Shown piece after piece: positions 5,325 to 12,461 of a stretch of 20,173 bases of DNA. Origin of the DNA: DASPWW01 sp963756745 (GTDB lineage: Bacteria; Actinomycetota; Thermoleophilia; Solirubrobacterales; 70-9). The stretch spans positions 1 through 20,173 of the forward strand of contig CAVWOU010000007.1 of NCBI GenBank assembly GCA_963756745.1, read 5' to 3'. Made by a program: the position numbers and the translations under genes. Position 1 is the stretch's first letter; the number at the start of each line of letters is the position of its first letter. The notes beneath the pieces are model-generated. The model saw only the letters and a program-made list of their open reading frames with translations, did not search any database and was not told where the DNA came from.

Positions 5325-5447
5325 ATGGGTGACCGTTGCTCCGTGTGCCCCAGCGACGATCACGGGCACGCATGCGCCGCGACCGAACTGACGCGCTCTT
5401 CCGGTGACTGGGTCGCGCCTCAAAGCGGCGCGGGATCGCGGCGATGA
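5325..5447 (+). CDS. 40-aa cysteine-containing small ORF
   Basis: The ORF starts at ATG 5325, 8 nt after a TACGGT -10-like box, and encodes MGDRCSVCPSDDHGHACAAT followed by a Ser/Gly-rich tail of about 20 residues. It carries a C-x-x-C pair plus a third Cys and two His in the first 17 residues, a possible small metal-binding or redox motif. Its TGA overlaps the ATG of the PPOX gene in an ATGA, the usual sign of translational coupling. Two readings are possible: a real micro-protein, or a leader peptide whose translation serves to start the next gene. The Cys-rich half could also be chance. No homologue is known to me. Confidence 0.4.
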   Translation: MGDRCSVCPSDDHGHACAATELTRSSGDWVAPQSGAGSRR

Positions 5448-5821
5448 GCGTCTTCCGGGAGGCCGAGCTGGAGTACCTGTCCGGCGGCCTGCAACTCGGA
5501 CGGATCGCGACGGTCGGCGCGGACGGCACGCCGCACGTGGTCCCGGTCGGATGGATCTACAACGCGGCGCGCGACACGATCGATGTCGGGGGCCGCGAGC
5601 TCGAGCGGTCGAAGAAGTTTCGCGACGTGGCCCGATCCGGGCGAGCCGCGATCGTCATCGACGATCTAGCAAGCACAGACCCGTGGCGCCCGCGCGGGAT
5701 CGAGATCCGAGGGCGCGGCGAGGCGATCGCGCTGCCGACGCCTCTGATCCGGATCCACCCGGAGCGAATCGTCAGCTGGGGGCTCGAAGCGGCGCGCAGC
5801 GCGCGTACCGTGGCGCCGTAG
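5444..5821 (+). CDS. PPOX-class F420-dependent oxidoreductase-like protein
   Basis: The 125-aa product has the split-barrel flavin/F420-binding fold of the pyridoxamine-5'-phosphate-oxidase-like superfamily. Typical blocks are readable: F-x-x-AELEYL-x-x-x-QLGRIATVGADGTPHVVPVG (5-36), the strand IDVGGRELERSKKFRDVARS (46-65) with the family's 'K..n...nprv' equivalent, AAIVIDDLAS (68-77), and RGIEIRGRGEAIA (84-96). This layout is that of the actinobacterial F420-dependent subgroup, which reduces substrates or biliverdin-like molecules with F420H2; the natural substrate cannot be told. It has no ribosome binding site of its own, and its ATG overlaps the stop of the 40-aa ORF, so translation probably depends on that ORF. 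About 380 bp of gene-free DNA follows. Confidence 0.88.
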   Translation: MSVFREAELEYLSGGLQLGRIATVGADGTPHVVPVGWIYNAARDTIDVGGRELERSKKFRDVARSGRAAIVIDDLASTDPWRPRGIEIRGRGEAIALPTPLIRIHPERIVSWGLEAARSARTVAP

Positions 5822-6205
5822 GCGTTCGCATTCGGTGGTTGCCCATCGCTGTCGCTTCGCGCGACTTGGGGAAGCGACCGTCGCATCAGGCGAGCCGCCC
5901 TGCCTCGGGGCAGCCAATGGACGCGCCTCGGATAAGACGCTGCGGCGTCGCGGACTACACCGGAGCGCCTAACGGCGAAGGACGAGCAACGCCGTGGGCT
6001 CGGCTCTAGCGAAGGAGGATAATTCCGGCGTGGCGAGCTGCGACGCTGAAACCGCCGCCGTCGTCCGAGTTGCCGGGTGCCAGTTGAGTGCCAGTCCCGC
6101 ACCTTCTCAGGCGGCTTTCAGCGGGCTTCAGCGGTTACTGGCACCCTGTGCGAGATGTGATCGGTGCCGTTTACCGCATCAACAAGCGGAATCTGGGTCT
6201 ATGAG
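5822..6205. other. Gene-free stretch between the PPOX gene and tRNA-Ser
   Basis: No gene is recognised. A perfect Shine-Dalgarno-like AAGGAGG at about 6011-6017 precedes a GTG, but the frame it opens runs straight into the antisense of the tRNA, so I do not call it. The stretch contains three copies of GTGCCAGT (two direct, one inverted, 6075-6146). It abuts the 3' end of a tRNA-Ser gene, a common integration site, but no integrase or duplicated tRNA end is visible. Confidence 0.5.
6075..6146. repeat. Direct plus inverted repeat GTGCCAGT
   Basis: GGGTGCCAGT (6075-6084) is matched exactly by its reverse complement ACTGGCACCC (6137-6146), and a further direct copy GTGCCAGT lies at 6088-6095, 11 bp from the first. 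The 52-bp gap is long for a terminator; arm-type recombinase sites or an operator cluster fit better. Confidence 0.55.
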
Positions 6206-6295
6206 CGGAGGGGGAGGGATTCGAACCCTCGAGGACCCAAATCGACGCCTAACGGTTTTCGAGACCGCCGCATTCAACCACTCTGCCACCCCTCC
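6206..6295 (-). tRNA. tRNA-Ser(CGA)
   Basis: Read on the minus strand, a 90-nt class II tRNA: acceptor GGAGGGG pairs with CCCCTCC, discriminator G at 6206. The anticodon arm is GCGGT-CTCGAAA-ACCGT with anticodon CGA (reads UCG). A long variable arm is present, and the T-arm is GAGGG-TTCGAAT-CCCTC. The 3' CCA is not encoded. It lies 55 bp after ytoQ on the same strand and could share its transcript. Confidence 0.97.
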
Positions 6296-6350
6296 GGAAT
6301 GGCGTTTTTAGGCTAGCGCCTGGCAGGCCGGGTCCTGCGGGTCAGCGGCG

Positions 6351-6809
6351 CTACAGCTTGGCCGTCGCGTAGCGCAGGATCTCGACCACCTGCTCCGGTG
6401 TCTCGGCGGTCGCCATGGCAGCGCGGTCGACTTCCTTGAGCGCGTGCGTGAGGTCGGCGTCGTGCAGGGTGACGATCGGCTTCCCGAGCGCCGCGGCGAA
6501 GCCGGCCTCGAACGCGGCGTTCCACTGCCGGTACTTGTCGCCGAACCGCACTACCACGACGTCGGCCTTGCGCAGCAGCGTCTGGGTGCGGACGGCGTTG
6601 ACGCCGGCGCCCTTGTGGTCCTTCCAGAACCCGCTCTGCTCGGGGCCGAGGACGTCGACGCCGACGTCGTCCGAGGCCGAATGGTCGGTGACCGGCGCCA
6701 TCAGGCTCACGTCCAGCCCGGCATCGCGGATGCCATCCGCGATCCGCTCGCGCCAGTCCGAGTGGATCTCGCCGGAGAGGTAGACGTTCCAGGTCCCGTC
6801 GGCCGGCAT
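6351..6809 (-). CDS. ytoQ: YtoQ family protein
   Basis: A 152-aa protein matching the YtoQ family known from Bacillus: NVYLSGEIHSDWRERI (8-23), MAPVTDHSASDDVG (37-50), then a KADVVVVRFGDKYRQWNAAF block (81-100) and ALGKPIVTLHDADLTHALKE (107-126). The fold looks like the nucleoside-2-deoxyribosyltransferase-like group (the YLSGEI start and the DVVV-F---Y-QWN-A segment), but the catalytic role of YtoQ is unknown. The start at 6809 is taken, not the longer frame upstream, because the family begins here and a TAACAT -10-like box lies 7 nt before it. tRNA-Ser(CGA) follows 55 bp downstream on the same strand. It is divergent from trpB2. Confidence 0.9.
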   Translation of the reverse strand: MPADGTWNVYLSGEIHSDWRERIADGIRDAGLDVSLMAPVTDHSASDDVGVDVLGPEQSGFWKDHKGAGVNAVRTQTLLRKADVVVVRFGDKYRQWNAAFEAGFAAALGKPIVTLHDADLTHALKEVDRAAMATAETPEQVVEILRYATAKL

Positions 6810-6816
6810 CGCCCGG

Positions 6817-6822
6817 ATGTTA
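6817..6822 (-). promoter_or_regulatory. -10-like box TAACAT, leaderless ytoQ
   Basis: On the minus strand TAACAT is followed by a 7-nt spacer and then the ytoQ ATG at 6809. No Shine-Dalgarno lies between. Confidence 0.45.
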
Positions 6823-6943
6823 GGGGCGAGCGGCAGACTTCTCCTTTGATGGCCCAGGTCACCCGGGATCCCACCGGAGCACGGAGACCGTGATGAAGAT
6901 CGACGCCTCGAGGACCTACCGGTTGCCGCGCGCTCACCGGGCT

Positions 6944-6949
6944 TAGAAT
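6944..6949 (+). promoter_or_regulatory. -10-like box TAGAAT, leaderless trpB2
   Basis: TAGAAT, 7 nt before the ATG at 6957. TTGCCG at 6923-6928, 15 nt further upstream, is a weak -35 candidate. No Shine-Dalgarno is present. Confidence 0.5.
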
Positions 6950-6956
6950 CGCGACG

Positions 6957-8318
6957 ATGGCCGAGCCGACGAAGTTCGAGCTGCCCGAGTCCGAGATCCC
7001 CGAGGTCTGGGTCAACCTGCTCCCCGACCTGCCCGGGCCGCCCGCACCGCCGCTTCACCCCGCTACCCAGGAGCCCGTCGGCCCCGATGATCTGGCGCCG
7101 ATCTTCCCGATGGGGCTGATCGAGCAGGAGGTCTCGACCGAGCCGGAGATCCCGATCCCAGACGAGGTCCGCGACGCGTACCGGCTATGGCGTCCGACGC
7201 CGCTCTACCGCGCGCACCGGCTGGAGCGCGCACTCGACACCCCCGCCCACATCTACTACAAGTACGAGGGGGTCTCGCCAGCGGGCTCGCACAAGCCGAA
7301 CACTGCGGTCGCGCAGGCCTTCTACAACAAGCAGGAGGGCGTTCGCAAGCTCGCGACCGAGACCGGAGCCGGCCAGTGGGGCTCCGCGCTCGCGCTCGGG
7401 TGCGGGTTCTTCGACCTCGAGTGCGAGGTGTTCATGGTTGGGATCTCCTACGACCAGAAGCCGTACCGGCGGGTGATGATGGAGACCTGGGGGGCGACCG
7501 TGCACCGGAGTCCATCGGAGCTCACGGAGGCGGGGCGCTCGCAGGCCGAGCACACCTCGGGCTCGCTCGGGATCGCGATCTCCGAGGCGGTGCAGGTCGC
7601 CGCCGCCAGCGATGACACGAACTACTCGCTCGGCTCGGTGCTCAACCACGTGTGCCTGCACCAGACGGTGATCGGGCAGGAGTGCCTGCGCCAGCACGAG
7701 CTCGCCGGCGAGTACCCGGACGTGGTCGTCGGGTGCGTCGGGGGCGGGTCGAACTTCGCGGGGCTGAGCTACCCGTTCGTGCGTCGCAACATGCGCGAGG
7801 AGTTAGCGACCCGGTTCGTCGCCGCTGAGCCCGCCGCGTGCCCCACACTCACACGCGGCGCGTACCGGTACGACTTCGGCGACACCGTCGGGATGACGCC
7901 GCTGCTGCCCATGTACACGCTCGGGCACGACTTCGTCCCGCCGCCCGTCCACGCGGGCGGGCTGCGTTATCACGGCGACGCGCCGAGCCTGTCGGGGCTC
8001 GTGAAGGAGGGCGTGATCGAGGCGAAGGCGATCCAGCAGACCGCCGCCTTCGACGCCGCGCTGCGGTTCGCCCGGGTCGAGGGAATCATCCCGGGGCCGG
8101 AGCCCGCGCACGCGCTTCGCGCGGCATTCGACGAGGCGGAGGAGGCCAAGCAGGCCGGCGAGGAGCGGGTGATCCTGGTCGGGCTCTCGGGGCACGGCCA
8201 CTTCGACATGTCGGCCTATGAGGCCTTTCTCGCCGGCGAGCTCACCGACCTCGAGTTCTCGGAGGAGGACATGGCGGCGGCGCTCGAACGCCTGCCCGAC
8301 GCTCCTGCCCTCGCGTAA
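6957..8318 (+). CDS. trpB: Tryptophan synthase beta chain, TrpB2 type
   Basis: A 453-aa PLP enzyme of the longer TrpB2 type (TrpB1 is usually near 400 aa). It joins indole and L-serine to make tryptophan. The cofactor Lys is K113 in AGSHKPNTAVAQ; the ETGAGQWG loop that binds the serine carboxylate is at 135-142, and the phosphate-binding GGGSN is at 262-266. The N-terminal extension (PLHPATQEPVGPDDLAPIFP, 32-51) and RLWRPTPLYRA are characteristic of TrpB2. No trpA or other trp gene is adjacent; stand-alone TrpB2 proteins are thought to work without the alpha subunit, salvaging free indole or acting on O-phosphoserine in some lineages. A TAGAAT box 7 nt upstream suggests a leaderless transcript. 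tRNA-Ser(GGA) starts 13 bp after the stop on the same strand, so read-through into the tRNA is likely. The symbol trpB is used in the broad family sense. Confidence 0.95.
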   Translation: MAEPTKFELPESEIPEVWVNLLPDLPGPPAPPLHPATQEPVGPDDLAPIFPMGLIEQEVSTEPEIPIPDEVRDAYRLWRPTPLYRAHRLERALDTPAHIYYKYEGVSPAGSHKPNTAVAQAFYNKQEGVRKLATETGAGQWGSALALGCGFFDLECEVFMVGISYDQKPYRRVMMETWGATVHRSPSELTEAGRSQAEHTSGSLGIAISEAVQVAAASDDTNYSLGSVLNHVCLHQTVIGQECLRQHELAGEYPDVVVGCVGGGSNFAGLSYPFVRRNMREELATRFVAAEPAACPTLTRGAYRYDFGDTVGMTPLLPMYTLGHDFVPPPVHAGGLRYHGDAPSLSGLVKEGVIEAKAIQQTAAFDAALRFARVEGIIPGPEPAHALRAAFDEAEEAKQAGEERVILVGLSGHGHFDMSAYEAFLAGELTDLEFSEEDMAAALERLPDAPALA

Positions 8319-8331
8319 CCTAGGCGCCCTC

Positions 8332-8420
8332 GGAGAGGTGTCCGAGTGGCTTAAGGAGCGCGACTGGAAATCGCGTGGGCGGCGCTAGCTGCCTCGTGGG
8401 TTCGAATCCCACCCTCTCCG
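8332..8420 (+). tRNA. tRNA-Ser(GGA)
   Basis: An 89-nt class II tRNA: acceptor GGAGAGG/CCTCTCC with discriminator G at 8420. Anticodon arm CGCGA-CTGGAAA-TCGCG, anticodon GGA (reads UCC/UCU). A long variable arm is present, and the T-arm is GTGGG-TTCGAAT-CCCAC. CCA is not encoded. It lies 13 bp after trpB2 on the same strand. Confidence 0.98.
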
Positions 8421-8427
8421 CTGGCGA

Positions 8428-9093
8428 CTAGCGGAAGTATTCTTCAGCCTCGGTGGGCTCGAGGCGGTGAAGGGCCACGCCGACCGGAACGCTCAGGAAC
8501 CACACTGCCGCCGCTGCCGTCGTGCTCACGAAGGCGACGGGGATCGAGAGCATGAAGATGGCCACCGGCGACGACGCGCCGATCACACCCCAGCGATAGA
8601 CATCCTCGGGCATCGAGTGGGCGAGCAGGTCGGCGCGGTAGGCCTTGCGTAACAGCACCACCTCCATCCCACTGATGATCGCGACGTTGGTGGCGTAGAC
8701 GGTGATCGAGATCGGGTTCTCGAAGTAGTTGCCCAGCAGGTCGGTGGGGAACGGCAGCAGTGCGATGAACGCCAGGTAGACGAGGTTGAGGCCGACGAAG
8801 CCGCGGTCCATGCGCGCCAGCATCGAGAACTGCTCCTGGTGAGCGGCCCAGTAGCGCGCGATCACCGCGAAGCTGATGAAGAAGCTGATGAAGCTCCCGC
8901 TGAGATCGTTCAGCGCATCGAGCATCTCGCTGGCGCTGCCGGCACGGTCGAGCGTCGGAAGCGCGATCCCCACCACCAGCAGCGTCATCGCGATCGCGAA
9001 CACGCCGTCCGAGAGCGCCAGCGTGCGCGTGAACTCCTCGCTGCCGCGCTCGTAGCGCGACGCGACACCCTTCGGTGCGCTCGCCCCTTCCAT
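8428..9093 (-). CDS. TMEM175/DUF1211-type potassium channel subunit
   Basis: A 221-aa integral membrane protein with about six helices (near 28-46, 65-83, 98-115, 128-148, 168-190 and 192-209). The first helix carries the family signature, RTLALSDGVFAIAMTLLVVG (23-42), an F/L-SD-GVFAIA-T pattern that lines the pore of bacterial TMEM175 channels. These form tetramers of a six-helix unit and conduct K+ with moderate selectivity; the family is also called DUF1211. The common R-F-S-D start reads RTLALSD here. The stop lies 7 bp past tRNA-Ser(GGA). The gene is divergent from nicotinate phosphoribosyltransferase with only 21 bp between the start codons, so the promoters must overlap. No Shine-Dalgarno is visible. 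Confidence 0.9.
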   Translation of the reverse strand: MEGASAPKGVASRYERGSEEFTRTLALSDGVFAIAMTLLVVGIALPTLDRAGSASEMLDALNDLSGSFISFFISFAVIARYWAAHQEQFSMLARMDRGFVGLNLVYLAFIALLPFPTDLLGNYFENPISITVYATNVAIISGMEVVLLRKAYRADLLAHSMPEDVYRWGVIGASSPVAIFMLSIPVAFVSTTAAAAVWFLSVPVGVALHRLEPTEAEEYFR

Positions 9094-9101
9094 GGCCGAC
9101 G

Positions 9102-9107
9102 TAGGCT
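9102..9107 (+). promoter_or_regulatory. -10-like box TAGGCT, leaderless NAPRTase gene
   Basis: TAGGCT ends 7 nt before GTG 9115. The same bases read on the minus strand give AAGCCT (9108-9103), 9 nt before ATG 9093 of the divergent channel gene, a weak partner -10. Confidence 0.45.
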
Positions 9108-9114
9108 TGCGGCC

Positions 9115-10473
9115 GTGCCGGATGTCAACGACCCGGGTCTACTCACCCCCGCCGAGACCGGCCTGCTGACCGATCAGTACGAGCTCGCGATGGCGGCGAG
9201 CTACCACCAGCGCGGCATGAACCAGCCGGCGATCTTCGAGCTCTTCGCGCGCAGGCTCCCGGTCCACCGGACGTGGCTGCTCGCGGCGGGGCTCGGCCCC
9301 GCGCTGCGGCTCGTGCGTGCGCTTCGCTTCCGCAAGGTTGAGCTCGACTATCTCGGCTCGCTCGGCTTCGACGAGGAGTTCCTCTCCTACCTGTCGGGGT
9401 TCCGGTTCTCCGGCGACATCGACGCGATCGCCGAGGGAACGGTGTGCTTCGCGAACGAGCCGCTGCTCCGCGTCACCGGGCCGCGGATCGAGGCCCAGAT
9501 CCTCGAGACCCTGCTGCTCAACCAGATCAACTTCCAGACCATGGTCGCGACCAAGTCCGCTCGCATCGTGCTCGCGGCTGGCGGGGGCGAGCCCGGCGCC
9601 GGCGACTCCGTGATCGACTTCTCGCCGCGACGCGACCACGGCATCGACGCGGCGATGAAGGTCGCCCGCTCCGCGGCGGTCGCGGGATGCGGCGGCACGT
9701 CGAACGTCGCCGCCGCGATGCGCTACGGCCTGCGCCCCGTCGGAACGATGGCCCACTCGTACGTGATGTCGTTCGAGCACGAGCGCGACGCCTACACGGC
9801 GTTCATGGAGGACTTCCCCGAGGGCGCGGTGATCCTCGTCGACACGTACGACACGCTCGAGGGCGTCCGCCACGCGATCGCCGCCTCGCGAGACACCGGG
9901 GTGCCGCTGCGGGGCGTGCGGCTGGATTCGGGCGACCTGCTCGAGCTGTCGCGGGAGGCGCGGAGGATCCTCGACGACGCGGGGATGTCGGAGACCCGGA
10001 TAGTCGCCTCCGGCGATCTCGAGGAGCACCGCATCACCGCGCTCGTGGAGGCCGGCGCTCCGATCGACACGTGGGGGGTCGGGACCGAGCTCGGCACGAG
10101 CCGCGACTCGCCGGTGGTTAACGGGGTGTACAAGCTCGTCGCCGACCGCGGCCCGAGCGGGTGGCGGGGAGTGTGGAAGCGCTCTCCCGACAAGGCAACC
10201 CATCCCGGGCCGAAGCAGGTGTTCCGCTCCTACGCGAATGGAACCATGACCGGCGACGTGATCGCCGCCGAGGGCGAGAAGCCGGGCGGCGAGCCGCTTC
10301 TCACCGCCTTCATGCGCGAGGGCGAGATCGTCCGCGAGGAGGCCCTAGACGAGATCCGAGAGCGGACCGCCGCCCAGCTCGCCGCCCTCCCCGCCGCGCT
10401 GCGTCCGCCCGAGGACGAGGTGCCGCCCTACCCGGTGACGTACTCGAGCACGCTCGAGCGGGCCGTCGCCTAG
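9115..10473 (+). CDS. pncB: Nicotinate phosphoribosyltransferase
   Basis: A 452-aa enzyme of NAD salvage: it makes nicotinate mononucleotide from nicotinate and PRPP with ATP hydrolysis. Diagnostic blocks are TDQYELAMAASY (19-30), VIDFSPRRDHGIDAAMKVAR (166-185), and GTMAHSYVMSF (210-220), whose His214 corresponds to the catalytic phosphohistidine site. Then come VDTYDTLEGV and LRGVRLDSGDL, followed by GVGTELGTS. Start: the frame is open far upstream, but the family begins MPDVNDPGLLTPAETGLLTD, and GTG 9115 is preceded by a TAGGCT -10-like box at 7 nt, so this GTG is taken as a leaderless start. Its stop TAG shares the sequence CTAG with the stop of tadA, and the two genes overlap by 4 bp. Divergent neighbour: the TMEM175-type channel. 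Confidence 0.96.
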   Translation: MPDVNDPGLLTPAETGLLTDQYELAMAASYHQRGMNQPAIFELFARRLPVHRTWLLAAGLGPALRLVRALRFRKVELDYLGSLGFDEEFLSYLSGFRFSGDIDAIAEGTVCFANEPLLRVTGPRIEAQILETLLLNQINFQTMVATKSARIVLAAGGGEPGAGDSVIDFSPRRDHGIDAAMKVARSAAVAGCGGTSNVAAAMRYGLRPVGTMAHSYVMSFEHERDAYTAFMEDFPEGAVILVDTYDTLEGVRHAIAASRDTGVPLRGVRLDSGDLLELSREARRILDDAGMSETRIVASGDLEEHRITALVEAGAPIDTWGVGTELGTSRDSPVVNGVYKLVADRGPSGWRGVWKRSPDKATHPGPKQVFRSYANGTMTGDVIAAEGEKPGGEPLLTAFMREGEIVREEALDEIRERTAAQLAALPAALRPPEDEVPPYPVTYSSTLERAVA

Positions 10474-10479
10474 CGGCGG
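10463..10479. terminator. Hairpin centred on the shared pncB/tadA stop
   Basis: CCGTCGC (10463-10469), loop CTA, GCGGCGG (10473-10479). As RNA from the plus strand all seven pairs form, one being U-G; from the minus strand one pair is lost. It covers both stop codons and could end both transcripts. Confidence 0.35.
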
Positions 10480-10937
10480 GCGCCGAAGAAGGACTCCAGC
10501 ATCGCCGAGGACTCGGCGGCGAGCAGGCCCGCGTCGACCCGTGGCCTGTGGTTCAGCCGCGGCTCGCCGAGCACGTCGAGCACGCTTCCCGCCGCCCCCG
10601 CCTTCGTGTCGGCGGCGCCGTACACGACGCGCGGAACCCGCGCGAGCACGATCGCGCCCGCGCACATCACGCACGGCTCGAGCGTCACGTACAGGACGGA
10701 GTCCGGGATTCGCCACCCTCCCAGCTTCTGCGACGCCTCACGCAGCGCCAGCACCTCGGCGTGCGCCGTCGGGTCGCCGCGCCGCTCGCGCTCGTTGCCG
10801 GCCGCGGCGAGCACCTCGCCCTCGCGGACCATAACGGCGCCGATCGGCACGTCGCCGTGCTCGACGGCACCCTCCGCCTCGCGCAGCGCGAGGCGCATGA
10901 AGTGCTCATCGCGACCAAAGAAGTGATCGACGCCCAC
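10470..10937 (-). CDS. tadA: tRNA adenosine(34) deaminase TadA
   Basis: A 155-aa zinc deaminase of the CDA superfamily that converts A34 to inosine in tRNA-Arg(ACG). Zinc site: H59-A-E61 (TAHAEVLAL) and P88-C-x-x-C92 (TLEPCVMCAGA). H59, C89 and C92 bind Zn and E61 shuttles the proton. The N-terminal HFMRLALREAEGA (12-24) and the internal GDVPIGAVMV (28-37) are typical. Guanine-deaminase-like relatives share the motif, but length and ARVPRVVYGAADTKAGAAGS (99-118) favour TadA. The GTG start at 10937 (VGVDHFFGRDEHF) is supported by a TAAGTT box 9 nt upstream on the minus strand. It converges on pncB with a 4-bp overlap at a shared CTAG. Confidence 0.95.
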   Translation of the reverse strand: MGVDHFFGRDEHFMRLALREAEGAVEHGDVPIGAVMVREGEVLAAAGNERERRGDPTAHAEVLALREASQKLGGWRIPDSVLYVTLEPCVMCAGAIVLARVPRVVYGAADTKAGAAGSVLDVLGEPRLNHRPRVDAGLLAAESSAMLESFFGARR

Positions 10938-10946
10938 GCGGGCGGC

Positions 10947-10952
10947 AACTTA
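10947..10952 (-). promoter_or_regulatory. -10-like box TAAGTT before tadA
   Basis: Minus-strand TAAGTT, then 9 nt to the tadA GTG at 10937. No Shine-Dalgarno. Spacing is at the long end of the leaderless range seen in this window. Confidence 0.3.
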
Positions 10953-11051
10953 GCGCCTCGCCTAGTGTTAGGGGCGTAGGTCCTGGCGCCAGGGATCGTT
11001 AACGGGGCCCACGGGACCGCGCCGGCCGGACGCAGGGCTTAGCGAGACCAG

Positions 11052-12461
11052 ATGACACGATCACACCGACCATCTCCGATGGCGGCGACCATCGCGCTTG
11101 CCGGGGTGGTCTGCGCAGCGGGCGCCGCGGCGCTCGCCGGTCTCGCCGTGGACGAGGTGGTCGCATCGACCGGCGAGGCGAGTCCAGCGCGTGCCGGCAC
11201 GTTCGTCCCCGGCGAAGTCCTGGTGCGGTTTCGCGGCGAGCCTCAGCGCGAGGTCGAGCTCCCGGCCGGCGTGGGCGTTCGCTCGACCTCGCGCACACTC
11301 GAGCGAAACCCCCACGTGAGGTGGGCGGTGCCCAACTACGTCGCCCGGGCTTCGGGCCCGGCGTGGATTCCGAACGACCCGGGCGAGCGCGAGGGCCCGC
11401 CGGCCGGCTGGCAGCAGCTCCAGTGGAACTTCCTGCCGTGCGGAAACGAGTGCGGCGACAACCCCGACAGCAGGCCGGAGGCGTTCGGCGGAATCGACGC
11501 TCCCGGGGCGTGGAGGAACCTGATCACTGCGGGCCGGCCCGGCGCCAAGGGAGCGAAGATAGCCGTGGTCGACACCGGTGTCGCGCTCCGCAGCCGGGGC
11601 GAGCGCTTCCAGCGAAGCCCCGACCTCAAACGGGGCCAGTTCGGACAGGGTCGCGACTTCGTCGAGGACGACAAGATCCCGCTCGATGAGAACGGCCACG
11701 GGACGCACGTGGCCTCGACGATCGGCGAGCGCACCAACAACGGGCGGTTCGTCACCGGGCTGGCCTACCGCGCGAAGCTGATCGTCGCGCGGGTCCTCGA
11801 CGAGAACGGCGTCGGCGGGTCGGCGGACGTGGCGCGCGGAATCCGGTGGGGCTTCAAGCGCGGCGTCGATGTGATCAACCTCAGCCTCGAGTTCCCGCGC
11901 AACGTGAACAGCTGCAAGGACGTTCCCAGCGTCTGCGAAGCGATCAACAGAGCCCGTGCCAAGGGAGCCGTGATCGTGGGCGCGGCGGGGAACGGCGGCT
12001 TCTCGGGCGCCCCCGAGGTCGAGTACCCGGGACGCGCGCCGAACGTGTTCGCCACAGGGGCGACGACGGTGCGGGGCTGCCTCGCCGACTACTCGAACTT
12101 CGGAGAAGGGCTCGACATCGTCGCGCCGGGCGGAGGGGCCGATGCGTTTCAGGCAGGGCCGCAGTGCAGGCCCGCGGCGAGCGCGCGCGGGATCGTCCAG
12201 CTCACCCTCACCAACACGGCGTCGGGCGAGTTCACCAGCTTCGACTACCCCCACTACGAGGGCACCTCGATGGCCTCGGCCCACGTCGCCGGCGCCGCGG
12301 CGCTCGTGTGGGCGGCGCTTCGCGAGCAGCTCGGGCGCGCGCCGACTCCCCAGCAGGTGGAGGCGCGGCTGGCGTTCACGGCCCGCCGCGAGGGCGGCCT
12401 CGCAGACCCCCAGCTTTACGGCGCCGGGTTGATCGACGCTGCGGCTGCCACCGCGCCCTAG
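11052..12461 (+). CDS. Secreted subtilisin-like serine protease (S8)
   Basis: A 469-aa S8 peptidase. The N-terminus has a signal-like stretch (AATIALAGVVCAAGAAALAG, 11-30), then a short propeptide of the fervidolysin-like type (GEVLVRF at 54-60, ending NPHVRWAVPNYVA at 86-98). The catalytic domain runs from about 140 to 469 with the triad D174 (AVVDTG), H217 (GHGTHVAS) and S406 (GTSMASAHVAG); oxyanion Asn N314 is in GAAGNGG. Six cysteines (130, 134, 288, 295, 343, 372) lie in the mature part and could form three disulfides, fitting an exported enzyme. No sorting signal or C-terminal domain is seen, so it is probably released. The propeptide is short, with little between its first and last strands. 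The start has no clear ribosome binding site; a poor TAGCGA lies 6 nt before it. It converges on usp and shares CTAG as stop. Confidence 0.94.
   Translation: MTRSHRPSPMAATIALAGVVCAAGAAALAGLAVDEVVASTGEASPARAGTFVPGEVLVRFRGEPQREVELPAGVGVRSTSRTLERNPHVRWAVPNYVARASGPAWIPNDPGEREGPPAGWQQLQWNFLPCGNECGDNPDSRPEAFGGIDAPGAWRNLITAGRPGAKGAKIAVVDTGVALRSRGERFQRSPDLKRGQFGQGRDFVEDDKIPLDENGHGTHVASTIGERTNNGRFVTGLAYRAKLIVARVLDENGVGGSADVARGIRWGFKRGVDVINLSLEFPRNVNSCKDVPSVCEAINRARAKGAVIVGAAGNGGFSGAPEVEYPGRAPNVFATGATTVRGCLADYSNFGEGLDIVAPGGGADAFQAGPQCRPAASARGIVQLTLTNTASGEFTSFDYPHYEGTSMASAHVAGAAALVWAALREQLGRAPTPQQVEARLAFTARREGGLADPQLYGAGLIDAAAATAP

Noticed and set aside
5994..6311. Open frame ending in a SGGGGIRTLEDPN-type peptide, with a strong AAGGAGG upstream
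   Set aside because: Its C-terminal half is the antisense translation of tRNA-Ser(CGA), a well-known source of false proteins; the upstream half has no family pattern.
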